NCBI RefSeq assembly: GCF_003004785.1
Contig: NZ_PVZS01000013.1
Location: forward strand, 79,506 to 143,505
Direction: 5' to 3'
DNA: 64,000 nucleotides
Source: Alsobacter soli
GTDB lineage: Bacteria > Pseudomonadota > Alphaproteobacteria > Rhizobiales > Beijerinckiaceae
The position numbers and the translations under genes are program-made. Of the stretch, positions 47,948-57,677 are shown piece by piece. Numbering within the stretch: position 1 is the stretch's first letter; each line of letters begins with the position of its first letter. The notes below the pieces were generated by a model. It saw nothing but the letters and a program-made list of their open reading frames with translations. It made no database searches and was not told the origin of the DNA.

Positions 47948-49066
47948 ATGACGAGCATCACCCCGCCTGAGTTGCATGGCCTCTTGGCGATCGCGCGCGA
48001 GGAAGGGCTCGACATGAAGCCCGTGCTGCTGCGGGTGCTGACCGACCTCTACATCGCGGTGCCGGCCCATTCGTCCGACGAGGTCGCCCAGTTCCGCGAG
48101 ATCGCCGGGACGCTGGCGGCCCAGGTGGACACGGAGACCGCCATGGTGGTCGCCTGCAAGCTGGCCGGATACGCGCACACGCCGCACGAGGTCGGCGAGG
48201 CCATCCTGGACCGTGGCGACGACTCCTCCCGCATCCTGCTGGCGGACGCGCGCTGGATCTCGGCCTCCACGCTCATCACCCAGGCCGCCGTGGGCGACCG
48301 CATGATGGCGGCCGCCGTCGCCGCGCGCGCCCATCTCGACCCCGACCTCGTGCGCCTGCTGCTCGACCGGCACGATCCGCTGATCGACGTGACGCTGGCC
48401 GCCAACACCGCGCTCGTCCTCCCCACCGACGTCCGCGACGCCCTGCTGGAGCGCGCCCGGGACGAGGAGGCGCTCGCCGTCGCCATGCTGGCGCGGACGG
48501 ACCTGACCGGGGCTGACCGCTCCGTGCTGTTCCTCGCGGCCGACCGGGAGACCCGCGCCCGCATCATCGACGACGCCGAGCGCCTGGCCGGCCTTTCGGC
48601 GCGGCCTCGCGCGCCCAGGATCGCGTCCGAGGATCTCGTGGCCTCGCTGGAGACCGCGGCGCTCTATGACGACGGCCAGTCCTTCGCGCAGATCCTGTCG
48701 CTCGCGCTGGGAGCCGCCCCTGACAAGGCGCGCCGGCTCCTCGCCGACCGCAGCGGAGAGGCGCTGGCATTGGCCCTGGTGGCGCTCGGCGTTCCCGAGG
48801 AGACCAGCGCGCGCATCTTCATGTTCCGCGACCCGCTGATCGGCCACTCCACCGAGCGCGTCCGCGCCCTCGTGGACCTCACCCGGCGCATATCGCCTGG
48901 CGCGGCCGAGCGCCTGGTCGTCGCCATGCTGGGCGGCGGCCGCGCGCAGCCCAGGTCCGGCTCCCACGTGCCGGGTGCGGCGCCGGCGGATCACGTCCGC
49001 CGCCACGCGTCGACCCAGCAGGCCGCAGCCGCCCCCGGCGCCCCGGCCCAGCGCCGGGTGGTCTAG
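47948..49066 (+). CDS. DUF2336 domain protein
   Basis: Protein of 372 residues made of helical repeats: EEGLDMKPVLLRVLTDLYIA, REIAGTLAAQVDTETAMVVA, AVGDRMMAAAVAARAHLDPD and LLLDRHDPLIDVTLAANTAL. This is the alphaproteobacterial DUF2336 pattern, a family of unknown role sometimes linked to cell-cycle or stress regulation. The C-terminal 40 residues are low complexity. The start is ATG at 47948. Confidence 0.85.
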   Translation: MTSITPPELHGLLAIAREEGLDMKPVLLRVLTDLYIAVPAHSSDEVAQFREIAGTLAAQVDTETAMVVACKLAGYAHTPHEVGEAILDRGDDSSRILLADARWISASTLITQAAVGDRMMAAAVAARAHLDPDLVRLLLDRHDPLIDVTLAANTALVLPTDVRDALLERARDEEALAVAMLARTDLTGADRSVLFLAADRETRARIIDDAERLAGLSARPRAPRIASEDLVASLETAALYDDGQSFAQILSLALGAAPDKARRLLADRSGEALALALVALGVPEETSARIFMFRDPLIGHSTERVRALVDLTRRISPGAAERLVVAMLGGGRAQPRSGSHVPGAAPADHVRRHASTQQAAAAPGAPAQRRVV

Positions 49067-49180
49067 GCAGCCCTGGGGCTCCCCTCCGCGAGGAGCGCAG
49101 CAAAGCGCGGCCCAAGGCCGAGGCGACAGGCTTCGCGGCCGCCGCCCACCTCGCCCGCTTCGTTACGCTCGTGAGTGGCC

Positions 49181-49612
49181 TTACTTCGCGGACCTCTGTT
49201 TCCGCCGCTGCTGGCCGAGGCCCATCTTCTTGGCCAGGTACGAGCGCGCTTCGGCGTAGTTGGGCGCCACCATGGGATAGTCGTAGGGCAGGCCCCAGCG
49301 CTCGCGATAGGCCTCCGGCGTCATGTTGTACTGCGTGCGCAGGTGGCGCTTGAGGGACTTGAACTTCTTCCCGTCCTCCAGGCAGACGATGTAGTCCGGC
49401 ATCACCGACTTCTTGATCGGCACCGCCGGCTTGCGCTCCTCCACGGGCGGATCGACCGGGCCGGCCGTGATGCGGGTGAGCGCCTTGTGCACGTCGGCGA
49501 TCAGCGTCGGCACGTCGCCCATGGACACGGTATTGTTGCTCACAAAGGCGGACACGATGTCCGCGGCGAGTTCGATGTGATTCGCTGTTGCGCTTTCGTC
49601 AGCCATTGCCAT
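49181..49612 (-). CDS. mucR: MucR/Ros-family transcriptional regulator
   Basis: Zinc-finger-type regulator of 143 residues, the family length. N-terminal oligomerisation region: [23 protein letters not shown]-binding region: [20 protein letters not shown] then [20 protein letters not shown]. In Ros the zinc ligands are C-x2-C-x9-H-x3/4-H. Here Cys77 and His90 are kept, but the second Cys position is Asp80 and the H-x3-H position is Gln94. MucR proteins control exopolysaccharide, motility and cell-cycle genes and repress themselves. The start at 49612 lies five bases after GGGGG. A longer frame is rejected. Confidence 0.92.
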   Translation of the reverse strand: MAMADESATANHIELAADIVSAFVSNNTVSMGDVPTLIADVHKALTRITAGPVDPPVEERKPAVPIKKSVMPDYIVCLEDGKKFKSLKRHLRTQYNMTPEAYRERWGLPYDYPMVAPNYAEARSYLAKKMGLGQQRRKQRSAK

Positions 49613-49956
49613 CCAAGCCCCCGCAACGAAAGCCACCGGGCCTTCGCAGCTTCCGCGACGTGGTGTTGGGGTTGCCGCTCGACGACGCCCGCCATCTTCG
49701 TGGCGATGCGAGGAGCCCCCCAAGTCTTCAACCCGGCGCCGTCGCCCAACGCCGAATTGATAATTGTCTATTCAACTGCGCAAGCATTCGCAACACCCAA
49801 GAATCGCTTTGTCATTTCATTTGGAACCTATCCTTCGTCGCATGAACTCGGGCGGAACCCTGCCGGGCCCAGAAAACGTTTGACGCAGGGCCGGCCGGCG
49901 CCTCACTCGGTCGGCCAAGGGTCCCGCCCCTTTCCCGTCCACGACCGAGCGCCGCT
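49613..49956. other. Intergenic region between mucR and the S9 peptidase
   Basis: A 344-bp gene-free stretch. Its middle (about 49745-49850) is clearly AT-richer than the window average (for example ATTGATAATTGTCTATTCAA). MucR-type proteins bind AT-rich sites and often autoregulate, so this is the likely mucR control region. No defined operator or convincing -35/-10 pair was picked out. Confidence 0.45.
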
Positions 49957-52053
49957 ATGTCCGAACCCAGCCGCACGCCTCCCGTCGCGCCCCGCCGCGA
50001 GCACGCCATCACCGTCCATGGGGTGACGCTGAGCGATCCCTACGCCTGGCTGAAGGCGGAGAACTGGCAGGATGTGCTGCGCCAGCCCGCCGCGCTGCCG
50101 GCGGACATCCGCGCCCATCTCGAGGCGGAGAACGCCTACGGGGCGGCGGTGATGGCCGGCCTCGGGGAGTTGCAGGAGCAGATCGCCCGGGAGATGCGGG
50201 GGCGCATCAAGGAGGATGACTCCTCCCCGCCCGCGCCGGACGGCGGCTTCCGCTACTACACGCGCTACCGCACCGGGGGGCAGCATCCGCTGATCTGCCG
50301 CAAGCCGCGCGAGGGCGAGGAGGAGACCATTCTGCTCGACGGCGAGGCGCTGGCCGAGGGCAAGCCCTTCTTCCACCTGGGCTCGCGCCGCCACACGGAC
50401 GACCACAGGCGGCTCGCCTGGAGCAGCGACGACACGGGGTCCGAGTTCTACACCATCCGGGTGCGCGACGCCGCGACGCTGCAGGACGCCGCGGACGTCA
50501 TCGAGGGCGCCACCGGCGAGGTGGTGTGGGACGCCGACGGGCGCAGCTTCCTGTATGTCCGCCTCGACGACAACCACCGCCCGCGCCGGGTGTACCGGCA
50601 TGTGCTGGGCGAGGACCCGGCGACCGACGCGCTGATCTACGAGGAGACCGCCGAGGGGTGGTTCGTGCACCTGGGGCGCAGCCGGTCCGGGCGCTTCGCC
50701 TTCATCGAGGTGAGCGACCACGAGACCACCGAGGTGCGCTTCCTGGAGCGCGCGGACCTCACGGCCGCGCCGCGCCTGATTGCGCCGCGACAGACGGAGT
50801 TGCGCTACGAGGTCGACCACCAGGGCGACCGCTTCGTGATCCTCACCAACGCCGACGGCGCCGAGGATTTCAAGGTCGTCGCCGCCCCCATCGTGGCGCC
50901 GGGGCGCGAGAACTGGACCGACCTGGTCCCGCACAGGCCGGGGATCATGATTCTCGATGTCGCGCCCTTCCGGGATTTCCTGGTCCGCATGGAGCGGGAG
51001 GACGCGAAGCCGCGCATCGTGGTGCGCGACGCGGCCGGGGCCGAGCACGCGATCGCGTTCGACGAGGAGGCCTACGCGCTGTGGCTCTCGGCCGGATACG
51101 AATACGACACGAGCGCGATCCGCTTCGTGTACTCGTCGCTGACCACGCCGGCGGAGACCTACGACTACGACATGGCGAGCCGCGCCCGCACGCTGGTGAA
51201 GCGGCAGGAGGTGCCCTCGGGCCACGATCCGAAGGCCTATGTGACCCGGCGGCTGTTCGCGGCCGCGCCGGACGGGGAGCAAGTGCCGATCTCCATCCTG
51301 CACCGGGCGGACCTGCGGCTCGACGGCTCGGCGCCGTGCCTGCTCTACGGCTACGGCGCCTACGGGATCGCGATCCCGTCGGACTTCGACACGGAGGCGC
51401 TGTCGCTGGTGGACCGGGGGTTCGTGTACGCCATCGCGCATGTCCGCGGCGGCACGGAGAAGGGCTGGCGCTGGTACACGGGCGGCAAGCGCGAGAAGAA
51501 GACCAACACCTTCACGGACTTCATCGCGGCCGGGCAGGCGCTCGTCGGCCGCGGATATACGGCGAAGGGCCGCATCGTGGCGCAGGGGCGCAGCGCGGGC
51601 GGGATGCTGATGGGCGCCGTCGCCAACATGGCGCCGGACCTGTTCGCGGCGGTGATCGGCGAGGTGCCCTTCGTGGACGTGATGGCGACCATGCTGGACT
51701 CCAGCCTGCCGCTGACGCCGCCGGAGTGGCCCGAGTGGGGCAATCCGATCGCGAGCGAGGAGGCGTTCCGCACCATCCTGGCCTATTCGCCCACCGACAC
51801 CGTGTCGGCGCAGCGCTACCCGGCGATCCTGGCCATCGGCGGCCTCACGGACCCGCGGGTCACCTACTGGGAGCCGGCCAAGTGGGTGGCGCGGCTGCGC
51901 GAGACGGCGCTGCCCGGCGGCGGGCCCTTCGTGCTGCGCATCGACATGGATTCAGGCCACGGCGGCGCCTCGGGGCGCTTCGACAGGCTGAAGGAGATCG
52001 CGCAGAGCTACGCCTTCGCGGTCGGGGCCGTGCAGGGACTGCTGCGGGCCTGA
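49957..52053 (+). CDS. ptrB: Oligopeptidase B-like S9 family peptidase
   Basis: Prolyl-oligopeptidase-fold serine peptidase of 698 residues that cuts short peptides in the cytosol. The N-terminal segment VTLSDPYAWLKAENWQDVLR and a seven-bladed propeller (about 80-400) are followed by the alpha/beta-hydrolase domain. The triad is Ser546 in QGRSAGGMLMG, Asp632 in GLTDPRVTYW and His668 in DSGHGGASGR. LVDRGFVYAIAHVRGGTEKG is a family signature. The gene is single, with a minus-strand gene ending six bases after its stop. Confidence 0.93.
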   Translation: MSEPSRTPPVAPRREHAITVHGVTLSDPYAWLKAENWQDVLRQPAALPADIRAHLEAENAYGAAVMAGLGELQEQIAREMRGRIKEDDSSPPAPDGGFRYYTRYRTGGQHPLICRKPREGEEETILLDGEALAEGKPFFHLGSRRHTDDHRRLAWSSDDTGSEFYTIRVRDAATLQDAADVIEGATGEVVWDADGRSFLYVRLDDNHRPRRVYRHVLGEDPATDALIYEETAEGWFVHLGRSRSGRFAFIEVSDHETTEVRFLERADLTAAPRLIAPRQTELRYEVDHQGDRFVILTNADGAEDFKVVAAPIVAPGRENWTDLVPHRPGIMILDVAPFRDFLVRMEREDAKPRIVVRDAAGAEHAIAFDEEAYALWLSAGYEYDTSAIRFVYSSLTTPAETYDYDMASRARTLVKRQEVPSGHDPKAYVTRRLFAAAPDGEQVPISILHRADLRLDGSAPCLLYGYGAYGIAIPSDFDTEALSLVDRGFVYAIAHVRGGTEKGWRWYTGGKREKKTNTFTDFIAAGQALVGRGYTAKGRIVAQGRSAGGMLMGAVANMAPDLFAAVIGEVPFVDVMATMLDSSLPLTPPEWPEWGNPIASEEAFRTILAYSPTDTVSAQRYPAILAIGGLTDPRVTYWEPAKWVARLRETALPGGGPFVLRIDMDSGHGGASGRFDRLKEIAQSYAFAVGAVQGLLRA

Positions 52054-52058
52054 TCCGC

Positions 52059-52769
52059 TCAGGAAGCGGCGGGCGCGGCGGGGCCGGACTTTTCGGGCTC
52101 GGCGCCCGAGGCCGGGGCGATGAGCTCTCCGCCCTCGCCCGTGTCCACGTAGTGGCGCAGCTCGGCCATGCTGCCGAAGCGGATGCGGCCCTTCTCCATC
52201 TCGGCCTCGATGGCTCCGTTGGAGTACATGAAATAGTTGACCCCGCCGGAGGTGTAGGTGGCCACCACGGTCGGGGGCTCCTCGGGCTTGGGCGCGGGAG
52301 CCTGCGCCGCTGCGGGGGCGGGCTCCTCCTCCGCCGCAGGCCCGGCCTCCTCGGCCACCTTCGGCTCGGGAGTCGGCGCCTTCACCGGCTTGGCCTCCGG
52401 GGCCTTCTCCCGCTCCTGCTCGCCGGCTGATTCGTCGGCCGCCTCGCCCAGGGCCGCGGCGGCGGGCGGAATCTCGAAGCTGGAGGGCGCAGCCGGCGGG
52501 GCGGCCGGAACGGGCGGGGCCGGACGGGGCGCGGGCGCCGGGGCCGACTCGGGCTCCTCGCCGATCTCCGTCAGGGCCCGGCGGATCTGGCGCAGCTCGC
52601 GCAGGGCGGCCGCCATGGCCAGCACCAGGAAGCCGATGGCGAACACCGCGCCGCCGGTCTGCAGCCAGGCGGCGCCGCTCTCGGCGCGGATGTTGTCGGA
52701 GCCGTAGAGACTCGCGGCGCCGCCGGCGAGGATCAGCAACACCGCGACGCAATACAGCAGGACTATCAT
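52059..52769 (-). CDS. Membrane protein with Pro/Ala/Glu-rich linker, unknown function
   Basis: Protein of 236 residues. Two N-terminal membrane helices (about 2-20, IVLLYCVAVLLILAGGAASL; about 36-55, GGAVFAIGFLVLAMAAALRE) are followed by a long low-complexity Ala/Pro/Glu region. A compact C-terminal segment reads YTSGGVNYFMYSNGAIEAEM then FGSMAELRHYVDTGEG. The conserved-looking tail may be the functional part. The ATG at 52769 was preferred because helix 1 starts there. Confidence 0.7.
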   Translation of the reverse strand: MIVLLYCVAVLLILAGGAASLYGSDNIRAESGAAWLQTGGAVFAIGFLVLAMAAALRELRQIRRALTEIGEEPESAPAPAPRPAPPVPAAPPAAPSSFEIPPAAAALGEAADESAGEQEREKAPEAKPVKAPTPEPKVAEEAGPAAEEEPAPAAAQAPAPKPEEPPTVVATYTSGGVNYFMYSNGAIEAEMEKGRIRFGSMAELRHYVDTGEGGELIAPASGAEPEKSGPAAPAAS

Positions 52770-53034
52770 GGCTCTATCCGGCGAACGCGGGGGCGGGGCG
52801 GAAAATTCTCCGCGTGACACTCCCCATTGACCCGGCCCGTGTCAACCATGCGCATGCCCTGGGTTGCGCAAGCGCCTGTTGAAGGCGCGCGAAAGCGCCC
52901 CACCTGTTCATCACGCTCGCCTTTTTGGCGGCGTAGCGGCTTCCCAGGGAGGCGAAAACCGGCCTAAGTTCCCCGCCTCCGGCGCGCGCCCCGAAGCGCG
53001 CCCCCCGCCCCGCTTCAACACGAGGAGATGCGTC

Positions 53035-53634
53035 ATGTCGTTCACCCTGCCCGAACTGCCCTACGCGTACGACGCGCTGCAGCCGTACATGTCCAAGGAG
53101 ACCCTGGAGTACCACCACGACAAGCATCACCAGGCCTACGTGACCAACGGCAACAACCTGCTGAAGGGCACGGAGTTCGAGGGCAAGTCGCTCGAGGAGG
53201 TGGTGAAGGGCAGCTACGGCAAGAACCAGGCGCTCTTCAACAACGCCGGCCAGCACTACAACCACATCCACTTCTGGAAGTGGATGAAGCCGAACGGCGG
53301 CGGCTCGATCCCGGGCTCGGTGGAGAAGGCGCTGGTGGACGGCTTCGGCTCCGTGGACAAGGCCAAGGAGGAGTTCGCCCAGGCCGGCGCCACGCAGTTC
53401 GGCTCGGGCTGGGCCTGGCTCGCCGTGAAGGACGGCAAGGTCGTGGTGCAGAAGACCCCCAACGGCGAGAACCCGCTGGTGCACGGCGCCACCCCGATCC
53501 TCGGCGTCGACGTGTGGGAGCACTCCTACTACATCGACTACCGCAACCGCCGCCCCGACTACCTGAAGGCCTTCGTCGACAACCTGGTGAACTGGGAATA
53601 CGTCGAGGAGCTCTACCAGGCGGCGATCAAGTAA
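53035..53634 (+). CDS. sodB: Superoxide dismutase, Fe/Mn family
   Basis: Converts superoxide to hydrogen peroxide and oxygen in the cytosol. The 199 residues match Fe-SOD. Metal ligands are His27 (LEYHHDKHH), His74 (AGQHYNHIHFW), Asp159 and His163 (DVWEHSYYIDY). GATQFGSGWAWL contains the active-site Gln position typical of iron or cambialistic enzymes. GAGGAG lies eight bases before the ATG, and a clear terminator follows. Single-gene unit. Confidence 0.96.
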   Translation: MSFTLPELPYAYDALQPYMSKETLEYHHDKHHQAYVTNGNNLLKGTEFEGKSLEEVVKGSYGKNQALFNNAGQHYNHIHFWKWMKPNGGGSIPGSVEKALVDGFGSVDKAKEEFAQAGATQFGSGWAWLAVKDGKVVVQKTPNGENPLVHGATPILGVDVWEHSYYIDYRNRRPDYLKAFVDNLVNWEYVEELYQAAIK

Positions 53635-53656
53635 GCCGGCCGAAGAAGACATGCGA

Positions 53657-53681
53657 ACGGGGCCGAAAGGCCCCGTTTTTC
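53657..53681 (+). terminator. Rho-independent terminator of sodB
   Basis: Perfect 8-bp stem ACGGGGCC with GGCCCCGT, GAAA tetraloop, followed by TTTTT. Confidence 0.9.
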
Positions 53682-53717
53682 GTTGGCCGGCGGGGCGCCA
53701 CAGCGTCGCGCGCCTTG

Positions 53718-53763
53718 CCCCTGGGTCCCCTTCCAGGCGCTTCGCGCCGCCGGGGATGACGGC
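53718..53763. repeat. Half of a type B palindromic repeat
   Basis: Only the right arm is present (CCTGGGTCCCCTTCCAGGCG through GGGGATGACGG). The left arm is missing. Confidence 0.7.
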
Positions 53764-53774
53764 GGAGGGCTCAT

Positions 53775-53877
53775 CCGTCCTTGCGGGCGCAGCGACAATC
53801 CAGGGAAAAGGCTCGAGTCCAACCGCCCGGGCGTGTGGCTCTGGATTGCTTCGTCGCTCCGCTCCTCGCAAGGACGG
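53775..53877. repeat. Type A palindromic repeat
   Basis: Shortened left arm TCCTTGCGGGCGCAGCGACA and full right arm GGATTGCTTCGTCGCTCCGC ending CTCGCAAGGACGG. Together with the half type B element it fills the gap between sodB and the chemotaxis receptor gene. Confidence 0.75.
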
Positions 53878-53950
53878 GGGAGGCGCACCACCGCCACCGC
53901 CGCACTGCGGCCACCACCCTCCCCTCCAGGGGAAAGCCCCTCCGCTATCC

Positions 53951-55570
53951 TCACGCCCGCGAGACTGCGTCCAGGAAGCGGTCGACGGTGTCGTGGAGGC
54001 GCTTGGACTGCTCGGCGACGTCCATGGCGGACTGGTTGACCTGGGCCGCGGACTGGTCCGTCTCGCCCACCACGGCGTCCAGCTCCTTCATGTCGGCGGC
54101 GGCGCTTTCCGTGCCCTGGGCGGCGCGGGCGACGCCCGAGGCGATCTGGGTGGTCGCGGCGGACTGCTGCTCCACCGCATGCGCGATGCCTCCGGTGAAG
54201 CCCTCGACCTCATGCATGAGCTGGGAGATCGCCTCGATGGCGTCCACGGCGGAGGCGGTGGCGCCCTGGATGGCGCTCACCTGCTCGGCGATGCGCTCCG
54301 TAGCGCGGGCGGTCTGGCCGGCGAGGTTCTTCACCTCGGAGGCCACCACCGCGAAGCCCTTGCCGGATTCGCCAGCGCGGGCGGCCTCGATGGTGGCGTT
54401 GAGGGCCAGGAGGTTGGTCTGCGCCGCGATGGCCTGGATGAGGCTCACGACCTCGCCGATGTCCTGCGCCTTGCCGGCGAGGCTCTGCACGGTGGAGGTG
54501 GTGGCGCGGGTGGTGCTGGCGGCGTCGACGACGACCTGGCGGGCTTTGGTCACCTGCTGCTCGATCTGCGTGATGGCGCTGCTGAGCTCGTTGGAGGCGC
54601 GGGTGACGTGGCGCACGCTCTCGAAGGCGTCGCGGCTCGCCTTGGCGGCCGTCTTGGCTCGCTTGGCCGATTCGGCTGCGATGCCCGTCATGGTGCGGGC
54701 CGCGAAGGTCATCTGCTCCGAGTTGGCGGACACGCTCGACAGCGCCTCACGCACCCGGGAGCGGAACTCGGTGACCAGCGCGTCGATGCGCTGCTGGCGC
54801 GAATGCTGGCTGACGCGGTCGGCCTCGCTGCGCTGCTGCAGGGAGGACCGCTCGATGAGCTTGTCGCGGAACACCTGCACGGCGCGGGCCATGGACCCGA
54901 TGTCGTCGCCGCGGTCGGCCCCGGGCGCCTCAATGTTCAGGTCGCCGGCGGCGAGGCGGTGGGTCACGTCAGCCAGGGCGCGCAGGGGCCCGGTGAGCTG
55001 GCGAACGCAGAGCAGGAGCGCCAGGGCGAGGATCACGGCCGCGAGCGCGCCCACGCCGATCGCCACCCACACGAGGAGCGCCGTCATGTGCTCGACGCGC
55101 TGGGTGGAGAACTGCACCACCAGCATGGCCTTGGCCTGCGGGCGGAAGGCGCCGAGGTGGGCGCCGACGAGCAGCCCGCCCGATCCTTCCAGGCGCAGGT
55201 CGCGGCCGCCCGCTACATCGCGCACGGCTTCCCGGACAGCCTCTTCCGACCAGACGGCGGGGAACCGGTTGGAAGACGCCCGGGCGAGCACGGCGCCGCT
55301 GGAGTCGACCAGGGCGGCCTCGATCACGTCCGGATCGCTCAGCACGCCTTCCATCGCTCCGCCGGCGCGCTCGCCCCGGGCGACGAATTCGGCCAGGGCG
55401 GGCGCCGCGGCCAGGACGATGGACGACGTCTTCACCGAGAAACCGCCATGGATGGCGTTGCGCCCCAGGACGCCCGCGCCCACCACGCACACGGCGATGA
55501 TCAGCGCGCCGACGGCTGCGATCACGGCGATCACCAGCCGATTGAAGTTCCGTCGCTCACGGTGTTGCAC
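53951..55570 (-). CDS. Methyl-accepting chemotaxis protein
   Basis: Transmembrane chemoreceptor of 539 residues. Helices at about 12-34 and 163-187 enclose a periplasmic sensor of about 130 residues. A HAMP domain follows (about 188-240, [20 protein letters not shown]). The signalling domain has the highly conserved tip [20 protein letters not shown] followed by [20 protein letters not shown]. No CheB/CheR-binding pentapeptide is seen at the end. It signals to CheA/CheW encoded elsewhere; ligand unknown. The start is GTG at 55570. Confidence 0.93.
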   Translation of the reverse strand: MQHRERRNFNRLVIAVIAAVGALIIAVCVVGAGVLGRNAIHGGFSVKTSSIVLAAAPALAEFVARGERAGGAMEGVLSDPDVIEAALVDSSGAVLARASSNRFPAVWSEEAVREAVRDVAGGRDLRLEGSGGLLVGAHLGAFRPQAKAMLVVQFSTQRVEHMTALLVWVAIGVGALAAVILALALLLCVRQLTGPLRALADVTHRLAAGDLNIEAPGADRGDDIGSMARAVQVFRDKLIERSSLQQRSEADRVSQHSRQQRIDALVTEFRSRVREALSSVSANSEQMTFAARTMTGIAAESAKRAKTAAKASRDAFESVRHVTRASNELSSAITQIEQQVTKARQVVVDAASTTRATTSTVQSLAGKAQDIGEVVSLIQAIAAQTNLLALNATIEAARAGESGKGFAVVASEVKNLAGQTARATERIAEQVSAIQGATASAVDAIEAISQLMHEVEGFTGGIAHAVEQQSAATTQIASGVARAAQGTESAAADMKELDAVVGETDQSAAQVNQSAMDVAEQSKRLHDTVDRFLDAVSRA

Positions 55571-55621
55571 GGATGATTTTCTCGCCGTCCGAAATCGTCT
55601 GGCGACGATAATTTAACGCCG

Positions 55622-55636
55622 TAAAAGTCAGGTTAA
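55622..55636 (-). promoter_or_regulatory. CtrA-like site upstream of the chemoreceptor
   Basis: Reading the minus strand, TTAA-CCTGACT-TTTA matches seven of eight consensus positions and lies about 52 bp before the receptor start, overlapping the end of the upstream gene. Motility and chemotaxis genes are frequent CtrA targets in alphaproteobacteria. Confidence 0.4.
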
Positions 55637-56532
55637 ACTATGCCCTCGGAAATCGAGCATTGATCAGAGATCGATGTGAGGCGGACCAACTCGACGCGCG
55701 ATTCTTCAATGGCGTGAATGGACTTATCGCTTGCAAAGAATTGATGCTCGATGAGCCGGCAATCGGTGACAGGATCCAGGCGGGCCAGCTCGGCGTCGGG
55801 ATAGCCGGGATGGCACATGACAAGGTGCGCGGGGCCGGGAGCGACCAGGAAGCGGCGGAAATCGTCCGCATAGTCCCGCGCCGGATCGAAGGGGCTCACG
55901 CCGGCGAAGCCCTCGTTCCGGGGAATGCCGGCGCGGTCGAGGGCGCGCCGCCACCCGGCGGAGAGCGCAGCGATCACGGCCGCCTTCGCAGGCGCCACGC
56001 CCCTCGCCACGATCGCGCCGGGCGTGTCGAACGGGTCGCGAAGGAAGGGCGGCGCCTGCCCGCCCCACCGCAAGGCCACCGCCTCCAAAAGGGCGGCGCG
56101 GACCCCGGGCAGCACATGGGCGTGCTGGTGACCGTCGATATAGTCCGGCAGGCGGCCGTAGGCCTCGGCGAAGGCGTCGACCTGGCGCAGGACCTCGGCC
56201 AGGACCTCGCCGCGCGGCAGCCGGCCCGCGAAGGCGAGTCGCGCCAACGGGTTGAAGCCGGGCATTGAACCACTGCGGCAAAGAACCGGCATGGGCCCGA
56301 GCGGCTCGCCCAGGGTGAGGTTGAGGTGCAGGCCCATGTCGAGCCGGCCCTCGTGCTCGCGCAAGGCCTGGGCGCCCTCGGGCCAGTAAGGCCGGTTGGT
56401 CATGGCCCCGGTCCCGGACAGCCGGCCAAGCTCCGCCAACTCCAGGATCGAACGGCTGACGCCGGCGGTCAGGGCGTAGTCATCCGCCACGAGGGCGAAG
56501 CGGGAGGGCCGGGCGGCGGCGCGATACGACAT
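55633..56532 (-). CDS. ChbG/HpnK (YdjC) family deacetylase
   Basis: Carbohydrate deacetylase fold of 299 residues. Metal-binding Asp pair in LVADDYALTAGVSRSILELA, conserved GLHLNLTLGEPLGPMPVL, and the His motif IDGHQHAHVLPGV. The C-terminal part includes LVMCHPGYPDAELARLDPVT. Relatives deacetylate chitooligosaccharides (ChbG) or hopanoid precursors (HpnK). No hopanoid or chitin genes lie nearby, so the substrate is open. A LysE-type exporter gene lies 70 bp upstream in the same direction. Confidence 0.88.
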   Translation of the reverse strand: MSYRAAARPSRFALVADDYALTAGVSRSILELAELGRLSGTGAMTNRPYWPEGAQALREHEGRLDMGLHLNLTLGEPLGPMPVLCRSGSMPGFNPLARLAFAGRLPRGEVLAEVLRQVDAFAEAYGRLPDYIDGHQHAHVLPGVRAALLEAVALRWGGQAPPFLRDPFDTPGAIVARGVAPAKAAVIAALSAGWRRALDRAGIPRNEGFAGVSPFDPARDYADDFRRFLVAPGPAHLVMCHPGYPDAELARLDPVTDCRLIEHQFFASDKSIHAIEESRVELVRLTSISDQCSISEGIV

Positions 56533-56602
56533 GGGGGTGATGTAGCACCGGAACGCGGGCGCGTCCCTGCGACCGTCGTCGCGGGCTCCAGGCCCGGCGC
56601 CG

Positions 56603-57250
56603 TCAGTGGGCCGGCCGCTTCGCCAACGCGAGCCCGAGGCCGAGCGCGATCATGCCGGCGCCCGAGGCCTCGCGCAGCCTGCGGACCAGGGCGGGCCGGG
56701 CGGCGGCGCCGTTCCGGATTCCGCTCGCCCCGAAGGCGACCACGATGTCGGCCAGGGTGTTGAGCGCCACCGACACGAAGCCCAGGACAACGAATTGCAA
56801 GGCGACCGGGCCTGCGGCGGGATCGACGAACTGCGGCACGAAGGCCAGGAAGAAGGCCGCCGTCTTCGGGTTCAGCGCCTCGACCAGCACGCCTTCCCGG
56901 AACGCCCGCCGCGCCCCGACCGGCGGCGCCGCGAGCCCGGCCTCGAGCGACGCGGCGTCCTTGCGGGCCGACAGGATGGTGCGCGCCCCGATCCAGACCA
57001 GATAGGCCGCGCCGATCAGCTTCAGCGCGGTGACAAGCTCCGCGCTTGCGAGCACCACGGCGGAGACGCCGAGCGCGCCCGCGACCACGTGGACCATTCC
57101 GCCCAGGCCCGTGCCGCAGCTGGACGCCACGCCTTCCGCGCGCCCGCCGGCCAGCGCGCGCGCCGCGACATAGAAGACGCCAGGGCCGGGCGTGATGGCG
57201 AGCAGCAGGGCCGCGGCGACGAACAAGGCGAATTGGGTCAGTTCAGGCAT
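56603..57250 (-). CDS. LysE/RhtB family amino-acid exporter
   Basis: Polytopic inner-membrane protein of 215 residues. The family N-terminus FALFVAAALLLAITPGPGVF contains the PGPG motif. Further segments are VYLVWIGARTILSARKDAAS-like, REGVLVEALNPKTAAFFLAF and VPQFVDPAAG. About six membrane helices are expected. It exports amino acids or analogues; substrate unknown. AGGAGG precedes the ATG. Confidence 0.92.
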   Translation of the reverse strand: MPELTQFALFVAAALLLAITPGPGVFYVAARALAGGRAEGVASSCGTGLGGMVHVVAGALGVSAVVLASAELVTALKLIGAAYLVWIGARTILSARKDAASLEAGLAAPPVGARRAFREGVLVEALNPKTAAFFLAFVPQFVDPAAGPVALQFVVLGFVSVALNTLADIVVAFGASGIRNGAAARPALVRRLREASGAGMIALGLGLALAKRPAH

Positions 57251-57283
57251 GGTCCTCCTTGTAGAGCACGGCCGGCCCCTCGC

Positions 57284-57643
57284 CTAGCGCGGCGCGCCCG
57301 CTTCCCCCAGCGGCGCAGCCCTGGGACTGTCCCGTTTCAGGGTCGCCCGCTCGGCCTTGTAGGCCTGAAGGAGGCCCAGGTGCCGGTTGAGGTCATAGGT
57401 CCAGTGCCCCGCCCGGCCCAGCGCCCGCTCCGCACGGAGGGCCTTGGCGAGCAGCAGCACGATGGCTTGCGTGCGCGCCGGCTCCCCTGCAGGCAGTCGG
57501 CCGAGGCCGAGCGGCACCAGCCGCCACAGCATGCGCTCCCGCTCGTAATGCAGCCTGGAGGACGGGGCGAAAGCCCGGATCGCGCGTCGGGCGCGGGCCG
57601 GAAAAGAGCGCGTGGCGATCGCCTGCTGAAATCCATTCATCAT
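57284..57643 (-). CDS. Hypothetical protein divergent from the DUF6456 gene
   Basis: Protein of 119 residues, rich in basic residues: NGFQQAIATRSFPARARRAI, LHYERERMLWRLVPLGLGRL, RTQAIVLLLAKALRAERALG. AAGGA lies six bases before the ATG at 57643. I cannot name a family. Similar small genes beside DUF6456 genes are plausible partners, but this is inference. Confidence 0.65.
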   Translation of the reverse strand: MMNGFQQAIATRSFPARARRAIRAFAPSSRLHYERERMLWRLVPLGLGRLPAGEPARTQAIVLLLAKALRAERALGRAGHWTYDLNRHLGLLQAYKAERATLKRDSPRAAPLGEAGAPR

Positions 57644-57677
57644 TAAATTCCTTCCTGAACCCAACTCCCTGCCCTGC

